A stretch of 64,000 nt of DNA from Microcella pacifica (lineage in GTDB: Bacteria; Actinomycetota; Actinomycetes; Actinomycetales; Microbacteriaceae): the NCBI RefSeq assembly GCF_009371975.2, contig NZ_VIKT02000001.1:124535-188534 (forward strand), given 5' to 3'. The notes beneath the pieces are model-generated. The model worked only from the letters and a program-made list of their open reading frames with translations. It made no database searches and was not told where the DNA came from. The position numbers and the translations under genes are program-made. Of the stretch, positions 34,111 to 45,208 are shown piece after piece; within the stretch, counting starts at the first letter, position 1, and each line of letters starts with the position of its first letter.

Positions 34111-35571
34111 CTACCAGCCCTGCCCGATACCGAGGGCGGGGAGCCGGTGCAGGCCGAACTCGTGCTTGAGGGCGCTGCGGGCGGCGTACGCGCCGCTGAG
34201 GCCGTGCACCCCCGGCCCGGGCGGGGTCGCCGACGAGCAGAGATAGAGGCCGGGGACGGGGGTTCGCCACGGCTCGGGCGAGAGCGACGGGCGGGCGATG
34301 AGCTGCCGCAGCGTTGCGGCGCCGGCCGCGATGTCGCCGCCGATGTAGTTGGGGTTCTCGATCTCCATCTGGGCCGCCGTGGCGCTCGTGGAGGCGAGGA
34401 TCAGGTCGCGGAAGCCCGGGGCCCAACGCTCGATCTGGCGCGTGATCGCCTCCGTCTGGTCCACGGTCGACCCGCTCGGCACGTGCGTATAGGCCCACAG
34501 CACGTGGTGCCCGGCGGGTGCGCGGGAGTCGTCGACGATCGACGGTTGCGACACGAGCACGTACGGGTCGTCGGAGTGGCGCCCGCGCGCGACGGTCGCC
34601 TCGGAGGCGGCGATCGCCCGCCGCGCTCCCCCGAGGTGCAGCGTCGGCGTCTTTCCGAGTTCGGGGTCGGACCACGGTACGGGGCCGCTCAGCGCGAAAT
34701 CGACCTTCGCGATGCCGGGGCCGTACCGGTAGTCGAGCAGCGTACGCCGGTAGCGGTCGGGCAGCGCGTCCCCCGCCAGACGCTCAAGCGCGCGCGGGGT
34801 CACGTCGAGCAGCACGACGTCGGAGGGCGGCAGCTCGGCGAGCGAGGTAATCTCGACGCCGGCCTCGATCGTGCCGCCGTGGGCGAGCAGGTCGTCGACG
34901 AGCGCGTCGGTGATCGCCTGACTGCCGCCCACCGGGATCGGCCAGCCCCCGGCGTGACCGGCGGTCGCGAGAGAGAGGGCCGTGCCGGCGGTGCCGAGCG
35001 AGGGCATGGGCTGCACCGAGTGCGCCGCGACGCCGGTGAGGAGGGCGGGCGCCGCGTCGTCCCGCCACCGCAGATTCCACGCCGCACCGCCCTGCTCGAG
35101 GGAGCGCAGCCCGAACAGGGCCGCCGCGATCGGATGGTCGGGCACGCGCACGAGGCTCGAGCCCGTGAACTGGGCGACGTGGGCCGCGCGGTCCACGAGG
35201 GGCGCGAAGAACCGTTTCCACGCCGGGCCGTCGACACCGAGACTGTGGGTGGTGCGATCGAGGCTGCGGTACGCGATCGCCGCCGGGCGACCATCAAGAG
35301 GATGCCCGTACGAGCGCTCGGGAGTGCGCAGCTCGACGCGCCTGTCGAGCTGGAAGCGTCGGAAGAAGCCAGACGACACCGCGAGGGGGTGGACTGCCGA
35401 CCCGACATCGTGCCGGTAGCCCGGCAGCGTCAGCTCCGCGGTGCGCGCCCCACCGCCGACATGAGCCGATCGCTCGAAGACCGTGGTGCGGATGCCCGCC
35501 CTGGCCAAGATCACGGCCGCCGCCAGACCGTTCGGGCCCGAGCCGACGATCGACGCGGCGTGAGGTGCCAT
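34111..35571 (-). CDS. NAD(P)/FAD-dependent oxidoreductase, CrtI/amine-oxidase-like
   Basis: A 486-residue flavoprotein. The N-terminal SIVGSGPNGLAAAVILARAG is the dinucleotide-binding motif followed by VFERSAHVGGGARTAEL. The C-terminal TPVPGLYLCSSATPPGPGVHGLSG is the second FAD-contacting motif of phytoene desaturase-like proteins. The substrate is unknown; no carotenoid genes are nearby. The ATG at 35571 follows TAGGTT by six bases, and this box overlaps the stop codon of the preceding gene (35581-35583). Confidence 0.85.
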   Translation of the reverse strand: MAPHAASIVGSGPNGLAAAVILARAGIRTTVFERSAHVGGGARTAELTLPGYRHDVGSAVHPLAVSSGFFRRFQLDRRVELRTPERSYGHPLDGRPAAIAYRSLDRTTHSLGVDGPAWKRFFAPLVDRAAHVAQFTGSSLVRVPDHPIAAALFGLRSLEQGGAAWNLRWRDDAAPALLTGVAAHSVQPMPSLGTAGTALSLATAGHAGGWPIPVGGSQAITDALVDDLLAHGGTIEAGVEITSLAELPPSDVVLLDVTPRALERLAGDALPDRYRRTLLDYRYGPGIAKVDFALSGPVPWSDPELGKTPTLHLGGARRAIAASEATVARGRHSDDPYVLVSQPSIVDDSRAPAGHHVLWAYTHVPSGSTVDQTEAITRQIERWAPGFRDLILASTSATAAQMEIENPNYIGGDIAAGAATLRQLIARPSLSPEPWRTPVPGLYLCSSATPPGPGVHGLSGAYAARSALKHEFGLHRLPALGIGQGW

Positions 35572-35580
35572 GTCTCGAAC

Positions 35581-35868
35581 CTAGGGCGTGGGCGCGGGCT
35601 CCGTCGACTCGCTCACAGCAGATGCGCGGCCTCGGCGGTCGTCTGCGGCGGGGAGGGAGCCCGCGCCCGTGAGGACGAGGCCGCGGCGTACCGCGGGGGC
35701 GCGCAGCAGCGCGATGTGCCGCGCACCGACCTCGAATAGCAGCGCGAGCGGCGGGATCGCACGAGGGATGCGCCACGGCGCGACCGCGGCCACGAACGTC
35801 AGGAGCGCGCGGGCGAGGGCGAGCAGACGGACGGTGTTCGAGCCGCCGTCGATCACTCTGAGGCGCAC
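35581..35868 (-). CDS. Hypothetical protein with a hydrophobic segment
   Basis: A 95-residue protein with a helix around LLALARALLTFVAAVAPWRI and a basic, proline-rich middle; I recognise no family. The GTG at 35868 lies six bases after TACGCT, consistent with a leaderless start, and the frame ends just before the oxidoreductase gene on the same strand. The coding call rests on this context and is moderate. Confidence 0.5.
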   Translation of the reverse strand: MRLRVIDGGSNTVRLLALARALLTFVAAVAPWRIPRAIPPLALLFEVGARHIALLRAPAVRRGLVLTGAGSLPAADDRRGRASAVSESTEPAPTP

Positions 35869-35963
35869 GTGTCGAGCGTACGCGCCCTGGTCCCGAAGCA
35901 AGCGTTGCGAAAGCTGTGGGCAACCAGCCCGGCAGCGTCGGTGAGTAAGAGAAGGATGGCTGA

Positions 35964-36674
35964 GTGAGAATTGTCTATGCGGATGAGTCGGCCCACCTCA
36001 ACCTGCTGTACGTCATCGGCGCGCTTGTCGCTGACGACGACGCCGTAGGCCACCTGCAGTCGAGCCTCGACCGCATCGGTCAGATCGTTGCGCACGAAGT
36101 CGAAGGCTTCGACCCGACAACGGAGTTTCACGCATATGACATGTTTCATGGCGAGAGAGCTTGGGACTCCGTCCCTGTTGGCCTCCGCGTGAAGGCAAGC
36201 GTTCTCACGGCGAAGGCGATTGCTCGCTCGGGCGCGACGTTCATCTTGCGCGGGCTCGACATGCCCCGCCTGGAGCAGCGCTACCGCTACCCCTTCCCGC
36301 CTCACGAGTTGGCTTTCGCCCAAGCACTCGAGACCGCCGACGAACATCTGGCCCGTCTGGGCGAACGGGCGATCGTCGTTGCTGATGAGCACCACACCGC
36401 CGAGGATGGACGCAGACGTTTTCGTCGGATGCGGGCGGACACGCTCGCCGGATATTCGGGTCGGCGGATCACGAATCTCGTCGACACGGTGTACTTTGGG
36501 CCGTCGCATCACAGCAGACTTCTGCAGGCCGCTGATGTCGCGACGTACTTCATGTGCCGACGGCATTGGAAGCCCATTCGGGAAGAGGACGCCCGGGCTC
36601 GACCTCACATCGCCAAGATTGTGAATCTGATCTGGTCATGTACGGCGCGCGACTATGTCTGGCCGAACTCCTAA
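35964..36674 (+). CDS. DUF3800 domain-containing protein
   Basis: A 236-residue protein of the DUF3800 family. It begins MRIVYADESAHLNLLY with the acidic pair Asp7-Glu8, contains FHAYDMFHG, a central VVADEHH and the late LLQAADVATYF, the family's usual order of acidic residues. The fold is related to RNase H-like nucleases, and members often lie in phage-defence or mobile regions. The GTG at 35964 has AGAAGGA upstream. It is convergent with the restriction operon and ends in a strong terminator, so it has its own transcript. A defence role is inferred from position only. Confidence 0.85.
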   Translation: MRIVYADESAHLNLLYVIGALVADDDAVGHLQSSLDRIGQIVAHEVEGFDPTTEFHAYDMFHGERAWDSVPVGLRVKASVLTAKAIARSGATFILRGLDMPRLEQRYRYPFPPHELAFAQALETADEHLARLGERAIVVADEHHTAEDGRRRFRRMRADTLAGYSGRRITNLVDTVYFGPSHHSRLLQAADVATYFMCRRHWKPIREEDARARPHIAKIVNLIWSCTARDYVWPNS

Positions 36675-36687
36675 GGCCCGACAACAC

Positions 36688-36712
36688 GAAACCCCGCTCA
36701 AGGCGGGGTTTC
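36688..36712. terminator. Hairpin terminator after the DUF3800 gene
   Basis: GAAACCCCGC (36688-36697) and GCGGGGTTTC (36703-36712) form a perfect 10-bp stem with a five-base loop, 14 bases after the DUF3800 stop. Confidence 0.88.
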
Positions 36713-36825
36713 AGCAGGTGCGGGAGACCACTAAGGCGTCCTGCAGTGACATTCTATCAGCGAACCACTGACGGCCGCCATGTCGCGGGCCAAGTGGACT
36801 TGTCGACCACTCTTCGAGAGTCTCA

Positions 36826-39251
<2,426 letters not shown>

Positions 39252-39255
<4 letters not shown>

Positions 39256-40925
39256 TCGTCGACGTCGCCCTCGGGCTCAACCTCGTCAGACACGTCACCG
39301 GGGCGGTATTTGCGGCCGCCGGGAAGGTGCGTGGCGGGGATTGGCGAGTCGAGCGACAGGATCGGTTCTCGTGACGCAATCATGCGCTCGATGTATTCGA
39401 CCTCCTCGTCGCTAAGTCGGAACTGCTGGTACAGGTCGCTATCGGTCCAACGGCGGCTCATATCAAGGAGCGGGACAAACGTGAAACGTGCATTCGTCAG
39501 ATGCTGCGAAATCTTTCGCTGAAGCACCAGGAATCGAACGAACTTTGTGGTCAAGTAGTAAGCGTAGTTCTGCGTCTCCTGGCTGTTGTCGAAGGTCCCG
39601 GCAACGAGGTAACTCTGTGTGCACGCCGAGCCGGGCGCGAGAGCTATGGGTTCACCGGTCACACTAAAGTTCTCGGCACCCGAGTCGCCAAAGGCCATTG
39701 GAATGAGCACCTTCCAACGCTCAACCCACGCGCGGTTGCGTTCCAGCATGTCTGGATCGATGTGCCCGACCTTGGTTGCAAATACGAGAGGAATCGAGCC
39801 CTCGAACGGCGAGTCCGAAGCACCCTTGAAGTTTGTCTTGATGGACTGCCCAAAGGGGTCACTGGCGGACACGAGGTCCGCCAGAGACCCCTTTGAAAAG
39901 GGGTCACTGGCGATTTTCTGCACGATTCCTGCAGCAAAATTGTCACGCAGCAATACGCCTCGACCGAGCCGCAAGTCTCGAGTACGCGTGTCCCGGACAT
40001 TCCCGCCGATGCGCGTCGAGAATTCGCAATCACCTAGATACTCGCGGTCCCACAGAAAGTAGGACACGCCCCCTTCGATCTTCGCCATGGGAAACACGTC
40101 GTAGAGCTTGGGATTGTCCACAAGTACGCGCAAGCGGCGGTCCGCGATCATCTTGTCTCGAAACTCGTTCAAACCCTTGCCGCCGGCGAACCACCGAGAC
40201 GGCGTGATCATCACGACATACTTCGGGTTCATCGCGATCGCCTTCTCGACGAAGAGGTTGTAGAGCGGTGTGATGTTCGCGGTGCGGTTGCCCTTCCCGT
40301 CGTCCATCCCGATCTGGTACGGAGGGTTTCCGACAATCACATCGAACTTCATGGCGGCCAGCTCCTTCGTGGGGTACGTGCCATGGATGAATGAGTAGGC
40401 GAACGACTCTCGACGCTCCCGAATAAGCGTCGCCGGCGCGCGGCACACCGTGCAGAACCGCTCCTTCTTGTCGAGAGTGTGCTCGGTCTCGACATACGGC
40501 ACATTGCCGTGGGGCTCGTCGAAGTGCACGACGAGGTCTTCGAGAGACGGGTCCTTCACCTGCAGTCCGGTCGCGTCGCGCGTCTGGTACAGCGTGCGGC
40601 GGGCGATCTCGCCGTTGAGTTGCGTCGTCGCGGAGCCGAAGATCATGTTCTTCAAGATGTGCTCGCGGCGCTTCACGCCGTCTGGCTGCCACGGGGCGAG
40701 CCCGACCATCAGGCGTCGGAACACCTCGCGAAGGAAGATGCCCGACTTCGTCGCGGGGTCGAGCCACCGGTAGTCAGGCTCGCTCCACACGTGATCGGGG
40801 AGCACGTCGAGCATGGCGCCGACGACCTTCGGCGGCGTGTACACGTCGTCGTTGGGCAGCTGCGCGAGGGTCTCGAGCACATCCGGTACATGCTTCTCCG
40901 CCGCGATCACCGCCGCCTCGCTCAT
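39252..40925 (-). CDS. Eco57I-type N6-adenine DNA methyltransferase
   Basis: A 557-residue methyltransferase. Motif I is LDPATKSGIFLREVF (55-69) for S-adenosylmethionine, and the catalytic motif IV is FDVIVGNPPYQIG (194-206), so adenine N6 is the target. CTVC (158-161) is a possible half zinc site. The C-terminal half after about residue 300 should be the target-recognition domain; it holds the duplicated peptide ASDPF encoded by a direct-inverted-direct DNA repeat (39852-39912). It overlaps both neighbours by ATGA, so all three proteins are probably made together. It should protect host sites from the helicase-nuclease. Confidence 0.88.
39852..39912. repeat. Direct-inverted-direct repeat inside the methyltransferase gene
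   Basis: AAAGGGGTCACTGGCG occurs at 39852-39867 and again at 39897-39912, exactly 45 bp (15 codons) apart. Between them 39876-39894 is the inverted complement of 39852-39870 with one mismatch in 19, around a five-base loop. The reading frame is kept throughout. Confidence 0.9.
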
Positions 40926-41539
40926 GCGCCCAACTCCAAGAAGTGCACCGTCGGCAACGACATCGGCGGCTCGTAGAAGAGGTCCATCGCCGGCGGTTCC
41001 AGCTCTGACGGCACGCGGTCAAACTTTTCCACGGCGACCGGCGTGTACTCGACGAGTACGATCTGGTGCGCCGCGTTCAGCGAGTCCCCCTGCACGATGT
41101 TGGTCGACAGAATCGTGATAACGGCCCTCGTGAACTGAGGGCTCGGGTCGTAGCCGCCGACAGCGTGCGCTGCATCGATGACGGTGGCCATCCGCTCGCG
41201 CGCCTCCAGCACGTTCGCATCGTCGATGTCTACCCCGTAGATGGAGGCGAGACAGCGCATCAGGGCGAACTCGAACCAGTGGGGCGTGCCGCCGTGAAAT
41301 GCCTCGTCGATGCGCGCGATCTTGCGTTCGAGAATGGCCACCAGGAAGTTGCCGTTGCCCGCCGCTGGCTCGAGAAACCGAGTGTCGATCTGCGTGAAGG
41401 CATCCGGAATCAGGTCGAGCATCGCGTCTACCTCGCGTGGCTGCGTGTAGACCTCGCCGAAGTCGCGAACGCGATCCCGAGACCGAATGTGCAGGGGCGC
41501 GACAGGCTGCAGAAACTCGACTGACGACTCCCGGCTCAT
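40922..41539 (-). CDS. Accessory DNA methyltransferase subunit lacking the catalytic NPPY motif
   Basis: A 205-residue protein with RDFGEVYTQPREVDAMLDLI, motif I FLEPAAGNGNFLVAIL (56-71) and YGVDIDDANV (101-110), which are the S-adenosylmethionine-binding parts of an adenine methyltransferase. No (D/N)PP(Y/F) motif is present, so alone it should not transfer methyl groups. It is first in the operon and overlaps the complete methyltransferase gene by ATGA. It may be a partner subunit or a remnant kept for assembly. The ATG at 41539 has no clear Shine-Dalgarno; CAAGAT six bases upstream is a weak -10 candidate. Confidence 0.8.
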   Translation of the reverse strand: MSRESSVEFLQPVAPLHIRSRDRVRDFGEVYTQPREVDAMLDLIPDAFTQIDTRFLEPAAGNGNFLVAILERKIARIDEAFHGGTPHWFEFALMRCLASIYGVDIDDANVLEARERMATVIDAAHAVGGYDPSPQFTRAVITILSTNIVQGDSLNAAHQIVLVEYTPVAVEKFDRVPSELEPPAMDLFYEPPMSLPTVHFLELGA

Positions 41540-41661
41540 ACAGGTATCTTGCCCTGCCCCGCCGACACGCGAGTGCGGCTCGCGCGTGCTCTCGCCTTGG
41601 CAGCCCGATCGCAACGAGAAAAGACCCGTAAGAGCGAGCCCGATCGACGATGCGGCATTGG
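41540..41661. other. Non-coding gap between the restriction operon and tRNA-Gln
   Basis: Nothing is recognisable beyond the upstream region of the restriction operon. A second copy of the tRNA-Gln 3' end, which would mark an integration site, was not seen at the other end of the accessory region. Confidence 0.5.
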
Positions 41662-41733
41662 CTGGGGTACCTGGACTCGAACCAAGAACAACTGAACCAG
41701 AATCAGCCGTGTTGCCAATTACACCATACCCCA
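41662..41733 (-). tRNA. tRNA-Gln (CTG)
   Basis: The minus strand has acceptor TGGGGTA pairing with TACCCCA, anticodon arm CTGATTCTGGTTCAG with anticodon CTG, and a T-loop with TTCGAGT. The discriminator is G and CCA is encoded at 41659-41661. Confidence 0.94.
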
Positions 41734-41767
41734 CCGGTGCCGACCGGAGCCGGACCAAGTGTCGAGT

Positions 41768-42439
41768 TTAGCCTACCTGCGGAGTGACGAGATACGACAC
41801 CTGGCAGAACCCGGCCCCGAAGCACGTCACCTCGGCGACGACGTCCATCCCGGCCGCCGACCCCGTGTCGGACCGCACAGCCTCGGGTCGCCCGCTCTCG
41901 CGCGCATCGGAGATCGCCTGCGCGAGATCGCGTGCGGGCGGAGCCGTGAACCCCAGGTCGGGCACGCGCTCGCTCACCGCGAGGAAGGCGTCGGTGAAGG
42001 TGAGCGAGCCCCGCTCCTCAACACGCACCGAGGCGAGCTGGCCTCCTGACGTCGTCACGGTGAACTGCGGCGTCGTGAAGAGCGCACCGTTCGGCTCGGT
42101 CTCGGTCGCGATGAGCACGAGACGGTAGTCGAGACCCGTCGGGTGAGGCCCCACGGTGAGCGAGCCATCCGCCGGCAGGCCGAGCTCGACGGCATCGACG
42201 GGGGGCGAGCTGAGGTCGATGCGCGGGGTTCGTGCGTCGTCGATGAAACGCAGACCCTGCTCGGTGAACACCGACCAGTTGAGGTCGGTCACCTGGTCCT
42301 CGCCGGCGGGGCCTGGCCCCGCTGCGAGGCGCGGCCCCATGATCGCGGCCACGAGCACCGCGCCGACGATGACGACCAGCAGAATCGCGGCCGGAATCCA
42401 GCGCACCCACTCGGGGCGGTGCGGGTTCAGGGTGGCCAT
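41768..42439 (-). CDS. Hypothetical membrane-anchored protein
   Basis: A 223-residue protein with one N-terminal membrane helix (WIPAAILLVVIVGAVLVAAI) after a short basic cytoplasmic tail, and a large extracytoplasmic domain. Two Cys near the end (TCFGAGFCQVSYL) could form a disulfide. I recognise no named family. GGGAG stands nine bases before the ATG at 42439. It is divergent from the cytochrome b gene and lies 34 bp upstream of tRNA-Gln on the same strand. Confidence 0.75.
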   Translation of the reverse strand: MATLNPHRPEWVRWIPAAILLVVIVGAVLVAAIMGPRLAAGPGPAGEDQVTDLNWSVFTEQGLRFIDDARTPRIDLSSPPVDAVELGLPADGSLTVGPHPTGLDYRLVLIATETEPNGALFTTPQFTVTTSGGQLASVRVEERGSLTFTDAFLAVSERVPDLGFTAPPARDLAQAISDARESGRPEAVRSDTGSAAGMDVVAEVTCFGAGFCQVSYLVTPQVG

Positions 42440-42544
42440 GCGTCATTCTCCCACTGCGGCTACGCCGGCTGCGACGAACGCGGGCGCGCCGACACGGTGC
42501 CGGATGCCCGGCCACCGCTCACCGTGCCCCCACCCGCCGACGAC

Positions 42545-42559
42545 TACCGTAGAGGGGTG
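42545..42559 (+). promoter_or_regulatory. -10 box and leaderless start of the cytochrome b gene
   Basis: TACCGT (42545-42550), six bases, then GTG at 42557. This fixes the start codon, since the frame is open for more than 400 bases upstream. Confidence 0.6.
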
Positions 42560-43492
42560 CCCGACGCGAGACTCCGCCGCCGACGCGTCCTCGTTGTCGC
42601 AGCCGCTGTGGCGCTGCTCGCGCTCGCGGCGGCCGTTCTGCTCGCCCGCTGGTGGCGGGACACGACGACCGGAGCCGCCTTCCTCACTGACTACCCCGGC
42701 ACGGTCGCGCCGCCGCCCGGCGCGCCCGAGGGCTTCCCGGCCTGGCTGAGCTGGACCCACTACCTCAACGCGTTCTTCCTGCTCTTCATCGTGAGCTCGG
42801 GTCTGCACATCCGCTCGCGCACCCGGCCGATCGCGTTCGTCACGCGGCGCAACCGCGGACCGCTGCGCACGACGCGGCCCCCTCAGCGGCTCGGCATCCA
42901 CACCTGGTGGCACCTCGTCGTCGTCGCCCTGTGGGTCGCGACGGGCCTCGTGTACGTCGTGCTGCTGCTCGCGAGCGGGCACTGGGCGCGCCTGCTGCCC
43001 ACCGAGTGGGCGGTCGTGCCGAACGCGTTCTCGGCGGGCGTGCAGTATCTCTCGCTCGACTGGCCGGCCCACGACAGCTGGCGCAGTTACAACAGCCTGC
43101 AGGTGCTGTTCTACTCGGCGACGGTGTTCGTCGCCGCACCGCTCGCGCTGCTCACCGGGCTTCGACTCTCGCCCGTGTGGCCCCGCGGCTGGATGCGCGC
43201 CACGGGCCTCCTCGGCGACGTCACCGCTCGACGTACCCACGCCTGGGTGCTCTGGTACTACCTGGCTTTCACCGCCGTGCACGTCGGCCTCGTGTTGCTC
43301 ACGGGCATGCGCGAGAACCTCAACGGCATGTACGCGGGCGTCGAGGATGCGACGAGTTGGCTCGGTTTCGCCGTCTTCGCCGCGTCGACGCTCGTCATGG
43401 TCGCCGCCTGGGTGCTGCTGCGCCCACCCGCGCAGACGTCCATCGCCGAGCGGGTCGCCGACGTGCGCCGCCTCCCCACCCCACCCGCGTAG
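42557..43492 (+). CDS. Cytochrome b/b561-type membrane protein
   Basis: A 311-residue protein with about five helices. Histidines lie within or next to helices (WTHYLNAFFLLFIVSSGLHI; GIHTWWHLVVVALWVATGLV; HAWVLWYYLAFTAVHVGLVL), as needed to hold two b hemes. Such proteins transfer electrons between the quinone pool and a periplasmic molybdoenzyme or hydrogenase, but no partner gene is nearby. The N-terminal helix follows RLRRRR, and the start is set by the -10 box at 42545. It is convergent with gltX. Confidence 0.8.
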   Translation: MPDARLRRRRVLVVAAAVALLALAAAVLLARWWRDTTTGAAFLTDYPGTVAPPPGAPEGFPAWLSWTHYLNAFFLLFIVSSGLHIRSRTRPIAFVTRRNRGPLRTTRPPQRLGIHTWWHLVVVALWVATGLVYVVLLLASGHWARLLPTEWAVVPNAFSAGVQYLSLDWPAHDSWRSYNSLQVLFYSATVFVAAPLALLTGLRLSPVWPRGWMRATGLLGDVTARRTHAWVLWYYLAFTAVHVGLVLLTGMRENLNGMYAGVEDATSWLGFAVFAASTLVMVAAWVLLRPPAQTSIAERVADVRRLPTPPA

Positions 43493-43493
43493 C

Positions 43494-43523
43494 CCTTTTC
43501 CCGCCAGATCTGGCGGGAAAAGG
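43494..43523. repeat. 30-bp perfect palindrome, related to the repeats near 16.6 kb
   Basis: CCTTTTCCCGCC, AGATCT, GGCGGGAAAAGG: a perfect palindrome that begins two bases after the cytochrome b stop codon. Its core GCCAGATCTGGC is the same as in the repeats between the DUF3515 gene and ddl. It could work as a terminator. Confidence 0.88.
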
Positions 43524-43544
43524 CGCTCGGCCTCGAGCGCAAGC

Positions 43545-43568
43545 GCCCTTTCGCGCCAGATTTGGCCC
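43545..43568. repeat. Partial copy of the dispersed repeat
   Basis: CCCTTTCGCGCCAGATTTGG repeats the sequence of copy B at 16698-16717 with few changes. A GC-rich simple repeat of GCGGCGCGCG type follows up to the gltX stop. Confidence 0.7.
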
Positions 43569-43644
43569 AAGCGCGGAGCGCGGCGGCGCGCGGAGCGCGG
43601 CGGCGCGCGGCGGCGCGCGGCGACGCGGCGACGCGGCGACGCGG

Positions 43645-45144
43645 CTAGAGGGTTGCTCGGAGGGCGCGCAGGCGCGCGAGTGTCGACTCGCGGCCGAGCA
43701 GCTCCATCGACTCGAAGAGCGGCGGGCTCACGCGGCGCCCCGACACGGCGACGCGCAGCGGCCCGAAGGCGAGGCGCGGCTTGAGGCCGAGCCCGTCGAC
43801 GAGGGCCGCGCGCAGGGCCTCCTCGATCGCCGCGGTCGTGAAGTCGTCGAGCGGCTCGAGCGCCGCGACCCCGGCGTCGAGCACGGCGGCAGCGTCGTCC
43901 TTGAGACTCGCGGCGGCGTCCGGCTCGATCTCGAGCGCGTCGTCGGCAGTGAAGAGGAACGCGACCATGCCCGGCACCTCGCCGAGCAGCCCGACGCGCT
44001 CCTGCACGAGCGGCGCGGCCGCGATGAGCAGTTCGCGCTCGGCCGGGCGCGGAACCTCGTTGAAGAGACCCGCATCGGCGCAGTACGGGATGCTGCGCTC
44101 GACGAAGTCGTCGAGACCGAGCATCCGCACATGGTCGCCGTTGATCGATTCCGCCTTGGCCAGGTCGAACCGCGCCGGGTTGGGGTTGACGTCCACGATG
44201 TCGAACGCGGCGACCATCTCGTCCATCGTGAACACGTCGCGGTCGTGCGTGAGCGACCAGCCGAGCAGGGAGAGGTAGTTGAGCAGCCCCTCGCGGATGA
44301 AGCCGCGCTCGCGGTGGTGGAACAGGTTCGAGGCCGGGTCGCGCTTGGAGAGCTTCTTGTTGCCCTCCCCCATGACGTAGGGCAGGTGGCCGAACTGCGG
44401 GATGGCCTGCGCGATGCCGATCTCGATGAGCGCGTGGTAGAGCGCGATCTGGCGCGGCGTCGACGACAGCAGGTCCTCGCCCCGCAGAACGTGGGTAATG
44501 CCCATGAGGGCGTCGTCGACGGGGTTGACGAAGGTGTACAGCGGTGCTCCGTTGGGGCGCACGACGACGAAGTCGGTGAAGCTGCCCGCGGGGAAGGTGA
44601 TCTCGCCGCGCACGAGATCGGTGAAGCTCAGCTCGCTGTCGGGCACGCGCAAGCGCATGGCCGGCTCGCGCCCCTCCGCCCGGTACGCGGCCTTCTGCTC
44701 CTCGGTGAGGTCGCGCTCCGAGTTGTCGTAGCCCATCTTCGGGTCGCGACCGGCGGCGACGTTGCGCGCCTCGATCTCCTCGCCCGTGAGGTAGCTCTCG
44801 TAGAGGTGCCCTGAGGCCGTGAGCTGCTCGATGATCGCGCGGTAGATGCTCGAGCGCTCCGACTGGCGGTAGGGCGCGTGCGGCCCGCCGGTCTCGACGC
44901 CCTCGTCCCAGTCGATGCCGAGCCAGCGCAGGCCGTCGAGCAGCTGGTGGTAGCTCTCCTCGCTGTCACGCGCCGCATCGGTGTCCTCGATGCGGAACAC
45001 CATGGTGCCGCCCGTGTGGCGCGCGTACGCCCAGTTGAACAGGGCCGTGCGAACGAGCCCGACGTGCGGGGTTCCGGTCGGCGAGGGGCAGAAGCGCACG
45101 CGCACGTCGGCGCCGGTAGCGGTGGAGAAGGCGGGGCTGGTCAC
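43645..45144 (-). CDS. gltX: Glutamate--tRNA ligase
   Basis: A 499-residue class I aminoacyl-tRNA synthetase that charges tRNA-Glu (and, in organisms without GlnRS, tRNA-Gln). The ATP-binding HIGH motif is [16 protein letters not shown] and the KMSKS motif is [21 protein letters not shown] and [15 protein letters not shown] are family blocks. The GTG at 45144 is the family start and is eight bases after TAGACT; the open frame extends further but not as GltX. Both of its likely tRNA substrates are encoded in this window, as in other actinobacteria. Confidence 0.96.
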   Translation of the reverse strand: MTSPAFSTATGADVRVRFCPSPTGTPHVGLVRTALFNWAYARHTGGTMVFRIEDTDAARDSEESYHQLLDGLRWLGIDWDEGVETGGPHAPYRQSERSSIYRAIIEQLTASGHLYESYLTGEEIEARNVAAGRDPKMGYDNSERDLTEEQKAAYRAEGREPAMRLRVPDSELSFTDLVRGEITFPAGSFTDFVVVRPNGAPLYTFVNPVDDALMGITHVLRGEDLLSSTPRQIALYHALIEIGIAQAIPQFGHLPYVMGEGNKKLSKRDPASNLFHHRERGFIREGLLNYLSLLGWSLTHDRDVFTMDEMVAAFDIVDVNPNPARFDLAKAESINGDHVRMLGLDDFVERSIPYCADAGLFNEVPRPAERELLIAAAPLVQERVGLLGEVPGMVAFLFTADDALEIEPDAAASLKDDAAAVLDAGVAALEPLDDFTTAAIEEALRAALVDGLGLKPRLAFGPLRVAVSGRRVSPPLFESMELLGRESTLARLRALRATL

Positions 45145-45208
45145 GGGGAGCCAGTCTAGGCGGTGCGGGATGCCCGGCCCGCGCTCGACCGCGCCCGAGC
45201 GCCCCGGC

